Shown here in pieces: positions 45,197 through 54,025 of a stretch of DNA of 64,000 nt (within the stretch, counting starts at the first letter, position 1; every line of letters begins with the position of its first letter). This DNA is from Gammaproteobacteria bacterium. GTDB lineage: Bacteria; Pseudomonadota; Gammaproteobacteria; SZUA-229. Under the pieces are notes generated by a model. The model saw nothing but the letters and a program-made list of their open reading frames with translations. It was not told where the DNA came from and ran no database searches. The position numbers and the translations under genes were made by a program. The stretch spans positions 1 to 64,000 of the forward strand of contig JAOUKV010000013.1 of assembly GCA_029882355.1 (NCBI GenBank), read 5' to 3'.

Positions 45197-46819
45197 TTAG
45201 TTATATAGAATTTTTAACCTACGGCCAATCATTGATAAGAATAGTATACACAATACAATTGGGTGTAATTGGCCAGATGAGCTACTATTGAGCGAATCGT
45301 GGAAGGCTCCAACCACCTTAATTTCATTGTCCAAGTCAAAGGTAGAGTCACCTCTGGCCGCATTTTTTAAATATAACGTGACAAGCGTGTTGGTTATTAG
45401 ATCTCCATTATCGGCTGTAAAAGTAAAATCCGAAATGATTTCAGACCCCGTCCCAGTATTAGCGTCCAAAATAAATTCAAACCAACTTGGTTGTGCTGCA
45501 ATATCTATCGGACCATATATATAAAAAGACTCGGGATTGAGCGTTGCTGGCAAATACATTCCTATTTGAACATTTTGATCCTGCTGAAGGCTATTTAGAG
45601 AAAACCCGATCACATCGACCTGATTTGCCACATTACCCGGTGTATTGGGTATCGCAGCCTTATCGACAAAGTGAACACCACTATAATTTATGAAACTTGA
45701 ACCTGTTAGCGTCACATATACACCATTACCGCTAGCAATACTGACAACATTACTTTGAGTGCTATCTAATACATCATCATGATTACCATCACCACCGTTT
45801 GGCCCTGAACTTTCGATCAAATCACTCACTCCATCGCCATCTGAATCATAATCTGCTAATGATAAGACTCCATCGCCAGATACATTAACCGTGTAATCAA
45901 ATCCCAATCCAGGAAATTCAATGTTAAAACTATCAATAAAGCTATTAATTGCTACCGGACTGAATGAAACAGCAAAAACACATGAAGCCCCGGGAAGAAG
46001 CGTTGTATTATTACACCCAGTGTCATTAATTCCGAATGGAGGCATAATTGGATCACTGCTTCCAATGTTACCGATCGATAGATTCTGTGCGCTTATATTT
46101 TCTATAATAAAGTCAGACTGCTGATAAGCATTGGATTCTACAGCTCCAAAATCATAGTCTGAGCTTATCTTAACCAGGCCTTCAACTTTAGTTATCTTAA
46201 CAAAGCTAGATATAAGTGCGGGGGGGGGATTATAATCAAGTAACGGAATTTCACTTAAACAACCAAAAGACAACAAACACCCCACATCGTAGATTGGAAT
46301 GAAAGATATTGAATCTATTACCTGCATACCATTATTAATTACTTCGCCAAACACAGTAAAACCACCATTCTGCCCGTCAAGGTTGGCCGAATTATCTGCT
46401 AGATTAAAAAACCATTGGCTTGTCGCACTATTTGGATCCCCATCAACCTTTGCCATTGCAATAGTACCCCGTAAATTTGAGATACCAGGCTCATTTAAAA
46501 TTGGATCTTTTTTTAGAACAAGCGAAAGACTACCAGCGATATCAGAAATACTCGGGTCATATTTGTAGCCGCCACCCTGAATAATAAAATTCGATACACT
46601 TCGATGTATAAAACTATTGTCATAACTACCATCATTGACATAGCTCATAAAGTTACTAACAGTTAATGGTGTGTCGGCATCATATAATTTTAGGTCGACT
46701 GTATTCAGAACTACCCCTTGCTGAATATTGAAACGAACGACAGTATCCGCATTACATATATTGAATGTAAGTATTGACAATATTAAACAAAACGAACGAA
46801 TTATTGAAAACCTATACAT
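45197..46819 (-). CDS. Secreted cyclophilin-type peptidyl-prolyl isomerase with anchor-like C-terminal domains
   Basis: 540 residues with signal peptide ending NICNA. Residues about 25-190 are a cyclophilin domain: FIHRSVSNFIIQGGGYKYDP and SQWFFNLADNSANLDGQNGG with GEVINNGMQVID. A choice-of-anchor D-like beta domain follows (DYDFGAVESNAYQQSDFIIE and LLPGASCVFAVSFSPV), then a calcium-loop motif (DYDSDGDGVSDLIE) and a choice-of-anchor U-like domain ending in LVTLYLKNAARG. The tail SSSSGQLHPIVLCILFLSMI plus GRRLK is a serine-hydrophobic-arginine sorting signal. It would present a proline isomerase on the cell surface. Its ATG is 60 bases from the prsR stop. Confidence 0.9.
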   Translation of the reverse strand: MYRFSIIRSFCLILSILTFNICNADTVVRFNIQQGVVLNTVDLKLYDADTPLTVSNFMSYVNDGSYDNSFIHRSVSNFIIQGGGYKYDPSISDIAGSLSLVLKKDPILNEPGISNLRGTIAMAKVDGDPNSATSQWFFNLADNSANLDGQNGGFTVFGEVINNGMQVIDSISFIPIYDVGCLLSFGCLSEIPLLDYNPPPALISSFVKITKVEGLVKISSDYDFGAVESNAYQQSDFIIENISAQNLSIGNIGSSDPIMPPFGINDTGCNNTTLLPGASCVFAVSFSPVAINSFIDSFNIEFPGLGFDYTVNVSGDGVLSLADYDSDGDGVSDLIESSGPNGGDGNHDDVLDSTQSNVVSIASGNGVYVTLTGSSFINYSGVHFVDKAAIPNTPGNVANQVDVIGFSLNSLQQDQNVQIGMYLPATLNPESFYIYGPIDIAAQPSWFEFILDANTGTGSEIISDFTFTADNGDLITNTLVTLYLKNAARGDSTFDLDNEIKVVGAFHDSLNSSSSGQLHPIVLCILFLSMIGRRLKILYN

Positions 46820-46879
46820 AACTAAATCCCATAAGGTAAAAAACTAAATCTTAGAGTCAAATCATAAAGACATATGAAA

Positions 46880-48235
46880 TTAAACCGTAATATTCAACTT
46901 CTTAATTAAATCATAGAGGGTGGGTCGACTTACTCCTAGCAATTCAGCCGCAGGTGCTATTTTTCCGTTAACATGAGACATAGCTCGAATAATTGCTTGA
47001 CGTTCTACTTTTTCTCTAATCTCTTTTAAATCATAGTGCATTCTTTCAGTCGGTGCTGTATCTAACTCAAGGTCTGATGCCGATATATATTTTCCATCTG
47101 ACATTATTACCGCTCGTTTTATTCTATTTTGCAACTCACGTACATTTCCTGGCCATATGTAAGACTCCATAGCTATAAGTCCGTCTTTACTAAATCCTTT
47201 TAGCTTTCCACCATGCTGCTCATTAAATTCTTTAAAAAAATATTTGGCCAGCAATACAACATCCCCTTCTCGATCTCTTAGTGGAGGAATCTCAATTGGA
47301 ATTTCACTGATCCTGTAGAATAAATCTTCCCTGAACTCACCCGTTGTTATTTTTTTTCTTAAATTTTGATGTGTTGCGCACACAATACGAACATTAACTG
47401 GAATCGGCTTATGACTACCAATACGCTCCACTACCCTTTCCTGCAAAAATCTTAGTAATTTTGCCTGCAATGCAATTGGCAGATCTCCCATTTCATCAAG
47501 AAACAGCGTGCCGCCGTCAGCATATTCAATCTTGCCTATTGTTTGTTTGGAAGCACCAGTAAAAGCACCTTTTTCATAACCAAATAATTCACTTTCTAAT
47601 AAGTTATCTGGTATTGCAGCACAGTTTATTGCCACAAAGTTACCCTTATTATTTCGCCCTTTCACATGAAGACCTCGGGCACAAATCTCTTTACCCGTAC
47701 CACTTTCCCCCAATAACAGAACTGTCGCATCTGATGGTGCAACTTTTTCAACGGCCTTACAGACACTTTGCATCTGTGGGCTGCAAGCTATAACTCCATT
47801 AAAGTGCTCATGATTTGAGGTATCGTGTAATATCTTATTCTCTTTCTCTAATTCATTAAGCCTGAACGCACGCCCTACAATAAGACTCATGATTTCTGGC
47901 TGGAATGGCTTAGCATAGAAATCATAAGCCCCAAGACCTACTGCCTTCACGGCATTTTCTTTTTCATCTTGACCGGTAACCACTATAACTTTTGTATTGG
48001 GCTCAATCTCTAGAATGCTTTCCAGTGTTGCAAAACCTTCAGAGGTGTTATCTGTTTCTGGTGGCAAACCAAGATCTAGAGTTACAACCGATGGTTTGTG
48101 TACTCTCACCTGTTCAAGAGCACTTTCACGATCATCCGCTAGCAATACATCGTATCCTTCGAAACACCACCTAATCTGGCTTTGCAAGCCAGGATCATCT
48201 TCCACAATAAGCAATTTATTTTTTTCTGTAGACAT
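46880..48235 (-). CDS. prsR: PEP-CTERM system sigma-54 response regulator PrsR
   Basis: 451 residues. Receiver domain about 1-125 with phospho-acceptor Asp in VVTLDLGLPPETDN and the Lys in FYAKPFQPEI. Sigma-54 AAA+ domain about 150-390: Walker A LLGESGTGKEICARG, GYEKGAFTGASKQ with the GAFTGA loop, LFLDEMGDLPIALQAKLLRF, and ELQNRIKRAVI. The C-terminus is a Fis-type helix-turn-helix (KIAPAAELLGVSRPTLYDLI). It is the partner of the histidine kinase encoded just upstream, and its predicted targets are the sigma-54 promoters in this locus. Confidence 0.95.
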   Translation of the reverse strand: MSTEKNKLLIVEDDPGLQSQIRWCFEGYDVLLADDRESALEQVRVHKPSVVTLDLGLPPETDNTSEGFATLESILEIEPNTKVIVVTGQDEKENAVKAVGLGAYDFYAKPFQPEIMSLIVGRAFRLNELEKENKILHDTSNHEHFNGVIACSPQMQSVCKAVEKVAPSDATVLLLGESGTGKEICARGLHVKGRNNKGNFVAINCAAIPDNLLESELFGYEKGAFTGASKQTIGKIEYADGGTLFLDEMGDLPIALQAKLLRFLQERVVERIGSHKPIPVNVRIVCATHQNLRKKITTGEFREDLFYRISEIPIEIPPLRDREGDVVLLAKYFFKEFNEQHGGKLKGFSKDGLIAMESYIWPGNVRELQNRIKRAVIMSDGKYISASDLELDTAPTERMHYDLKEIREKVERQAIIRAMSHVNGKIAPAAELLGVSRPTLYDLIKKLNITV

Positions 48236-48292
48236 AGACCCTTTTTACCATAAAACTGCGCAATTGTCGAAATACTTTACATATAATGAGTA

Positions 48293-50356
48293 TTATAATT
48301 CAACTGGAATGCGAGCGATAAAGCTCGATCCCTTTCCATATTCACTAAAAACATCTATCCCACCACCAAAAGATGAAAGAATTTCTCTGGCTTCATAGAC
48401 ACCGATTCCCATACCGCTAGAACCCTTTGTAGTCTTAAAAGGTTTAAATAATTCATTTTTTATAAAATCTTCAGACATACCACAACCTGTATCCCTGATC
48501 TCTATTACTACCCAGTCTCCTTGTTCAGAAACTAAGACATCTATCTTTCCATCACTCTCAGTTGCATCCTGTGCATTTTGAATCAAATGACCAAAGATCG
48601 ATAAGAGTTGACCACGGTCCCCTCTCACATAGCTTTGTTTGATTTCAGACGCTAATACTGGTACTGGTTTACCGCCCGCTTTATTTCGATTAACCACAAG
48701 TTCTTCCAGAAGACCCACAATATTAACTGTCACAAATGGCTTAGTTATTACCTTACCTTGTAACAACTCCATCATAACGTTCATCTTATCTACAGAATTT
48801 GAAATTGTTTTTATCACATCGTTAATGAACAATGGATTACTTTTATGTTTTTCTGCATTGCTTGTAATCAGTGATAACTGTGTTATAAGATTCTTTATAT
48901 CATGCACCATATAAGTGGCGAGTTTGTTATAACTTTCAAATTGTTTTGCCTCTGCCAGCTGTTCAGAAACTTCTCGTTGTACAATAAATGATGCTGCCTG
49001 CCTTGCAGCCGTATTTAACAAATCACTATCTTCCCAATTGAAATGTTTATTACTAATTTTTGAGTGATTAAGTATAATAAATCCGATTAGATCATCAATA
49101 TTTATTAGAGGAACAATTAGCCACGCCTCAACATCACGCACCCATAAAGGAAGTTCAAGAGATCCCAATCGATCATATACTTCTGGAGTCATGTCAAATT
49201 CATCAACACTGATTACAAATTCGTTTTCCGCAAGAAATTTCACTAGTGATGAATCAGAGGCTTCACTAATATTAATAGTTGGAATATTCATCGTCTCAAC
49301 ACATTGATAATTGCCTCCTTCCTTACGAAGCCAGAGCATAGCACCAGAACTATCAATTATCTGGGCAATTGACTTCAACGTCTTCGTATAAAATTCTATA
49401 CAATCTTCTGAACTAGATATTGTGCGAATAAATCGTAACCATTCATCTCGATAGTCATACTTATAGGGATATAAATGTTTATTAAGTAAAACCTTCCAGC
49501 GAGCACGTATCCTTTCCGAAAAAAGAAGTAGCAATAATGATAGAAAAGTAAAAAATAAAAGAAAGGCTTGCCCAACTAATCCCCAACTACCTCCATAATC
49601 GCGGACATAGTAACCAACCGCTCCCATTGTCATGAGATAAACAGCACTTGCCAAAAGAGATGTAGTATGAAATACAACTTTTCTTGAAATAAAAATTTCT
49701 GGAGACCACAGAGGATCCCTGATTATCGCAACACCCATCAAAGGAACAACAAGAGCATCTACAAATCCTCTAGCGTACCATAATGTTATATCTATACGTT
49801 TATACAAAAGTCCATCAGAGTACATGTAAAAGTCATAAATACACATTCCCCCTAGCCCCAAACAGAGAAACTTTATACTCCCCCTCTTCTCAGGCCTGGT
49901 ATTCCTGTATAACTGTTCAATAAGAACTATTCCAATAACCGCCAGTAATAAGTGACTTGTCAGTAAATAATTAAAATTATCTCCGAAGGTTGTAATGCCA
50001 TCATTCTGGTACTGATACAACACTGGAAACATCATTAAAATAACAAAAACAATGATTGATCCCAAAGCAACCATGAAACTTTTTGTTGTAATACCTGCAC
50101 CATAAGTAACACTAAGCATTCTTAGTAAAAGCGCTATCCAGCTTATACTTTTCATGAACTCAAGAACTTGTGGAGTTATTAGGTCGCTTCCTGTCATAGC
50201 CTGATAGGTCATTGAGAAGGCCCAAATACAGCTAGCGAATGCGGCTATGACAAGAAGAATTTTAGCGGAGCCTTTTTGCTTATCTGTAAGTAATACAGCA
50301 GAAAAAACAAGGAACGCAATAGCGCTAATAGAATAACCGATTGATCCGATATTCAT
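48293..50356 (-). CDS. prsK: PEP-CTERM system histidine kinase PrsK
   Basis: 687 residues. The first 290 contain about eight membrane helices. A GAF-like domain follows (about 320-460). The kinase core begins with the phospho-acceptor box KLATYMVHDIKNLITQLSLI, with an HDIKN motif, and ends with the ATPase domain: NAQDATESDGK (N box), EIRDTGCGMSEDFI (G1) and TKGSSGMGIGVYEAREIL (G2). This layout is that of PrsK, the sensor kinase of exosortase systems. It lies 57 bases upstream of prsR on the same strand. The signal sensed is unknown. Confidence 0.94.
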   Translation of the reverse strand: MNIGSIGYSISAIAFLVFSAVLLTDKQKGSAKILLVIAAFASCIWAFSMTYQAMTGSDLITPQVLEFMKSISWIALLLRMLSVTYGAGITTKSFMVALGSIIVFVILMMFPVLYQYQNDGITTFGDNFNYLLTSHLLLAVIGIVLIEQLYRNTRPEKRGSIKFLCLGLGGMCIYDFYMYSDGLLYKRIDITLWYARGFVDALVVPLMGVAIIRDPLWSPEIFISRKVVFHTTSLLASAVYLMTMGAVGYYVRDYGGSWGLVGQAFLLFFTFLSLLLLLFSERIRARWKVLLNKHLYPYKYDYRDEWLRFIRTISSSEDCIEFYTKTLKSIAQIIDSSGAMLWLRKEGGNYQCVETMNIPTINISEASDSSLVKFLAENEFVISVDEFDMTPEVYDRLGSLELPLWVRDVEAWLIVPLINIDDLIGFIILNHSKISNKHFNWEDSDLLNTAARQAASFIVQREVSEQLAEAKQFESYNKLATYMVHDIKNLITQLSLITSNAEKHKSNPLFINDVIKTISNSVDKMNVMMELLQGKVITKPFVTVNIVGLLEELVVNRNKAGGKPVPVLASEIKQSYVRGDRGQLLSIFGHLIQNAQDATESDGKIDVLVSEQGDWVVIEIRDTGCGMSEDFIKNELFKPFKTTKGSSGMGIGVYEAREILSSFGGGIDVFSEYGKGSSFIARIPVEL

Positions 50357-50435
50357 AGTAAACTTAGCACTTTATAAAATCATGGTGTGATTATAAACAA
50401 CCTGAGACCATCCTTTTTTCACAGATTGTTTTTAT

Positions 50436-52811
50436 TTATTGAAGTTTCTTAAGTAAAGCTTTCGCATCGTCCTTACCAATAAAATCATTATTATTAGCAA
50501 GTGAATTCGTTAAATATACTTTTGCAGCTATCTCATCACCTATTTTATGCAAAGCCATACCTAAATGGTAATTAAAGACAGGTACTTTTGGTGATTTTTC
50601 AACAACAACATTCAAGATATTAACGGCTTCAGTATAATTTCCAGACTTATAATAGATCCATCCAACCGTATCAAGTAACACTGCCTGCTTTTCATTTTTA
50701 AGTTTATCTGCCAGCTCCACAGCTCGTTTCATACTATCTACAGCAGCACCATGTTCAGATAAAAGCACAGCAAGATTGTTAATTAAAATAACATTGTCAG
50801 AATTTTTTTCATATGACTTTTCATATACATTAATAGCAGCACTAAAATCGTTAAGATCTTCATATATTTTTGCCAGAACAATTGATAACCGTATATCATT
50901 TTCAGTCTCTACAAGACCTCGTTGAAGAATATCTATCGCCTTCGAGTTTTGTTTTTCGTCATTGTATATTTTAGCCAGTAGAAAATAAGGTTCATTCCAG
51001 TCTGGCTTAATATTTAGTACTTTAAGTATACTTGATTTTGCGTCCTCAATTTTATTTGAAGACAATTCTATCTTAGCAATGAGCATATTTAACTCTGCCG
51101 TTTCACCTTTCTCTAGTATAGCCGAACGAACCATACTAGTTGCGACATCAAAGTCCTTACGAGAAATATAAAGAGAAGCTAAGAGTTCAAGTATACGGCT
51201 ATTTTCACTAACACGACTATACGCATCCTTAAGCAAATTAATTGCCTCATTTATTTTACTTTCGGATCGCAGGTAAGATACAGATTGAATGTATCCGTTT
51301 GGCATATTGGGATATAGCTTGATCATCCGTGAAGCATAAACATATGCTTCAGAGAACATTTTCTTTTTATTCAGAATTTTGCTTTTGTAGGTCAACGCTT
51401 CATAATTGTTAGCATCTACAGAAAGATAACCATCGACAACTTTTTCTAATTCATCACTATTGTTTTTATCAGCATGATATTCCGCCAACTTCATCAGCCC
51501 ATCTTTATTAGTTCGATTATTTTCATAGGCTCTTCTAATTATTTCAACAGCCTGTTCATTTTCACCATTTGCTTCAAGAGCCGCTGACAATAAAATATAT
51601 GCAACGACATTCTCTGGGTCATCTTTAATTACGATTCTAAGTGAGATGATAGCGCTTTCATAGGCCTTATTAATTAACTGCAATTTCCCTTTAATAAAAT
51701 TCACTTCAGAATCATTAGGGGATATCTTAACAGCTTCATTAATAATACTTATTGCTGCATCTTGATTTTTCTTCTGCATATACAGATTTGCAAGATTCAC
51801 CCTTGCCTTAATACCTACAGAGTCTTCAGAAAAGTCTGACGCCGCAGCTATTAATACTTTTTCGGCATCCTCCGTATTATTTTCTATTATGTAAAGTTCC
51901 GCTAAACTTAATCGTAACTCACCCATGTCTTTATTATTTCTTACAAAATGTTTCAATTCATCTATAGCGCTTTTATTACCTCTAGCCTGTTGAATGAATA
52001 CAACTAATGCTAGCTTCCTCTTGATATCGTCAACGTTTTTATCGACAGCCATTCGTAGGACATCTTCTGCTTTTTCAAAAGCCTCACTTTCCTTATAAAA
52101 CGACGCGAGCATCAAATAATTTGCAAACTGCCCAGGATTTTTATCAAGAATCCCCCTGTACTCCAATTCTGCCAAATCCAATTTTCCTCCTTCATAATAT
52201 GCTTTAGCTAATGCATGTACCAATGAGCGATCTTCAGGGTTTTCTTTTATACAAGCCTTTAGTACATTGATGGACTCATCAAATTGCTTATCCTTAATAT
52301 ATATGGCTGATAGAAATATAGCATTCTGAACGTTCTTAGGCATTTTCGAAAATACAGCCTGCGATATCTTCTTTGCTTCGGCTATATTGTTCAGTCTGGA
52401 TAAAATAGTTGCTTTGAGTATAAGTCCGTCTACATTAGTGGCATCTTTACCAAGAATAAGATCTCTTTTTTCTATAGCCGCATCGACATCATTTGCCAAC
52501 AATATGTAATAAATGCCAACTTTTGCATGGAATTTAAGATTATCTGGAGCCAGCTCTACCGCTTTTATGTAGTTTTTATATGCACTTTGATATTCTTTCT
52601 GCAGATCATATAAATCACCTAGCTTGGAATAAGCCTCAGCATGTTTTGGATCAATCTGAAGTACATTTTTTAATTCAATTCGTGCCTTATCCAGATCACC
52701 CGTTCTTAAGGATAGCTCTGCTTTTTCCATGTACACTGATTTTCTTTCTTCAGCTCCACCACAACCAACTAGAGCCATTATGGTAATTATTGATATCAAA
52801 AAATACTTCAT
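50436..52811 (-). CDS. prsT: PEP-CTERM system TPR-repeat lipoprotein PrsT
   Basis: 791 residues. The signal peptide ends in the lipobox LVGC (Cys17 or so), then GGAEERKSVYMEKAELSLRT begins a series of more than 15 TPR units that fill the protein, for example GDLDKARIELKNVLQIDPKH. PrsT is found in exosortase EPS loci and is presumed to organise export or assembly in the periplasm; its biochemical role is not settled. It is directly upstream of prsK on the strand, with a gap of 79 bases. AGGG lies about ten bases before its ATG. Confidence 0.9.
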   Translation of the reverse strand: MKYFLISIITIMALVGCGGAEERKSVYMEKAELSLRTGDLDKARIELKNVLQIDPKHAEAYSKLGDLYDLQKEYQSAYKNYIKAVELAPDNLKFHAKVGIYYILLANDVDAAIEKRDLILGKDATNVDGLILKATILSRLNNIAEAKKISQAVFSKMPKNVQNAIFLSAIYIKDKQFDESINVLKACIKENPEDRSLVHALAKAYYEGGKLDLAELEYRGILDKNPGQFANYLMLASFYKESEAFEKAEDVLRMAVDKNVDDIKRKLALVVFIQQARGNKSAIDELKHFVRNNKDMGELRLSLAELYIIENNTEDAEKVLIAAASDFSEDSVGIKARVNLANLYMQKKNQDAAISIINEAVKISPNDSEVNFIKGKLQLINKAYESAIISLRIVIKDDPENVVAYILLSAALEANGENEQAVEIIRRAYENNRTNKDGLMKLAEYHADKNNSDELEKVVDGYLSVDANNYEALTYKSKILNKKKMFSEAYVYASRMIKLYPNMPNGYIQSVSYLRSESKINEAINLLKDAYSRVSENSRILELLASLYISRKDFDVATSMVRSAILEKGETAELNMLIAKIELSSNKIEDAKSSILKVLNIKPDWNEPYFLLAKIYNDEKQNSKAIDILQRGLVETENDIRLSIVLAKIYEDLNDFSAAINVYEKSYEKNSDNVILINNLAVLLSEHGAAVDSMKRAVELADKLKNEKQAVLLDTVGWIYYKSGNYTEAVNILNVVVEKSPKVPVFNYHLGMALHKIGDEIAAKVYLTNSLANNNDFIGKDDAKALLKKLQ

Positions 52812-52873
52812 ACTAAATAACCCTTATATTGTTATACATTTATAAACACAGGTATCAAGAATCTAGATCTTAT

Positions 52874-53962
52874 TTATTCGTAGTATCGATTAGTTCTATA
52901 ACCTTCTTTTTCGCAAAGTGAATCGCGCTTTGCAATCATAATATCGTGCTCTACCATTTCTTTTACCATTTCTTCTAATCCTATCTTAGGTATCCAGCCC
53001 AACTTCACTTTCGCATTTGTCGGATCACCTAATAACGTCTCAACTTCCGTTGGCCTAAAATAGCGCTTATCAACTTCAACAAGGCATTTTCCAGTTGCTT
53101 TATCGTAGCCCTTTTCATCTACACCCTCTCCTTTCCAATCCATTTCAATACCGACTGCTTTAGCTGCTTTATTGACAAAATCTCTAACTGAATATTGAAC
53201 TCCTGTCGCAATCACAAAATCCTCTGGACTATCTTGCTGCAACATTAACCATTGCATTTCTACATAGTCTTTTGCATGCCCCCAATCTCTTTTAGCATCC
53301 ATATTGCCAAGATACAGGCTATCTTGAAGACCTAATTTTATTCTTGCAAAAGCACGTGTAATTTTTCTTGTTACAAAGGTCTCCCCTCTTACAGGTGATT
53401 CATGATTAAATAAGATTCCATTACAGGCATAGATCCCATACGCTTCACGATAATTCACTGTAATCCAGTAAGCATAAAGTTTAGCTACTGCATAAGGTGA
53501 CCTAGGATAAAACGGCGTTGTTTCTGTTTGTGGAATTTCCTGAACCTCTCCATAAAGCTCAGAAGTCGATGCTTGATAATAACGCGTTTTTTTCTCCAGC
53601 CCAGCGATACGAATCGCCTCAAGAATACGAAGAGCACCCATACCTACAGCATCGGCAGTATATTCTGGACACTCAAACGACACTGCCACATGACTTTGGG
53701 CGCCAAGATTATAAATCTCATCAGGTTGAATTTCCTGAACAAGGCGTACCAGATTCATGGAGTCGGTAAGATCGCCATAATGCAGCTTAAACCTCTGATT
53801 TTTCTCATGAGGATCCTGATATAAATGATCAATACGATCAGTGTTAAAAGAAGATGCTCTTCTTTTTATTCCATGTACTTCATAGCCCTTATCCAACAGG
53901 AACTCAGCTAAATAAGCACCATCTTGCCCTGTAATGCCCGTAATTAATGCAATTTTACTCAT
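52874..53962 (-). CDS. gmd: GDP-mannose 4,6-dehydratase
   Basis: Gmd converts GDP-mannose to GDP-4-keto-6-deoxymannose, precursor of GDP-fucose, GDP-rhamnose and related sugars. The 362-residue protein shows the NAD(P) motif [53 protein letters not shown], the catalytic YxxxK as [20 protein letters not shown], and [20 protein letters not shown]. All catalytic residues are visible. No fcl or rmd gene lies in the window, so the final sugar is unknown. The gene sits between prsT and the PAPS synthase gene. Confidence 0.97.
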   Translation of the reverse strand: MSKIALITGITGQDGAYLAEFLLDKGYEVHGIKRRASSFNTDRIDHLYQDPHEKNQRFKLHYGDLTDSMNLVRLVQEIQPDEIYNLGAQSHVAVSFECPEYTADAVGMGALRILEAIRIAGLEKKTRYYQASTSELYGEVQEIPQTETTPFYPRSPYAVAKLYAYWITVNYREAYGIYACNGILFNHESPVRGETFVTRKITRAFARIKLGLQDSLYLGNMDAKRDWGHAKDYVEMQWLMLQQDSPEDFVIATGVQYSVRDFVNKAAKAVGIEMDWKGEGVDEKGYDKATGKCLVEVDKRYFRPTEVETLLGDPTNAKVKLGWIPKIGLEEMVKEMVEHDIMIAKRDSLCEKEGYRTNRYYE

Positions 53963-54025
53963 ATCAAATCAACTCTAAATCATTAAAAAAATAAACCTTT
54001 CACACAGTTAGACTCCAAAAACCAC

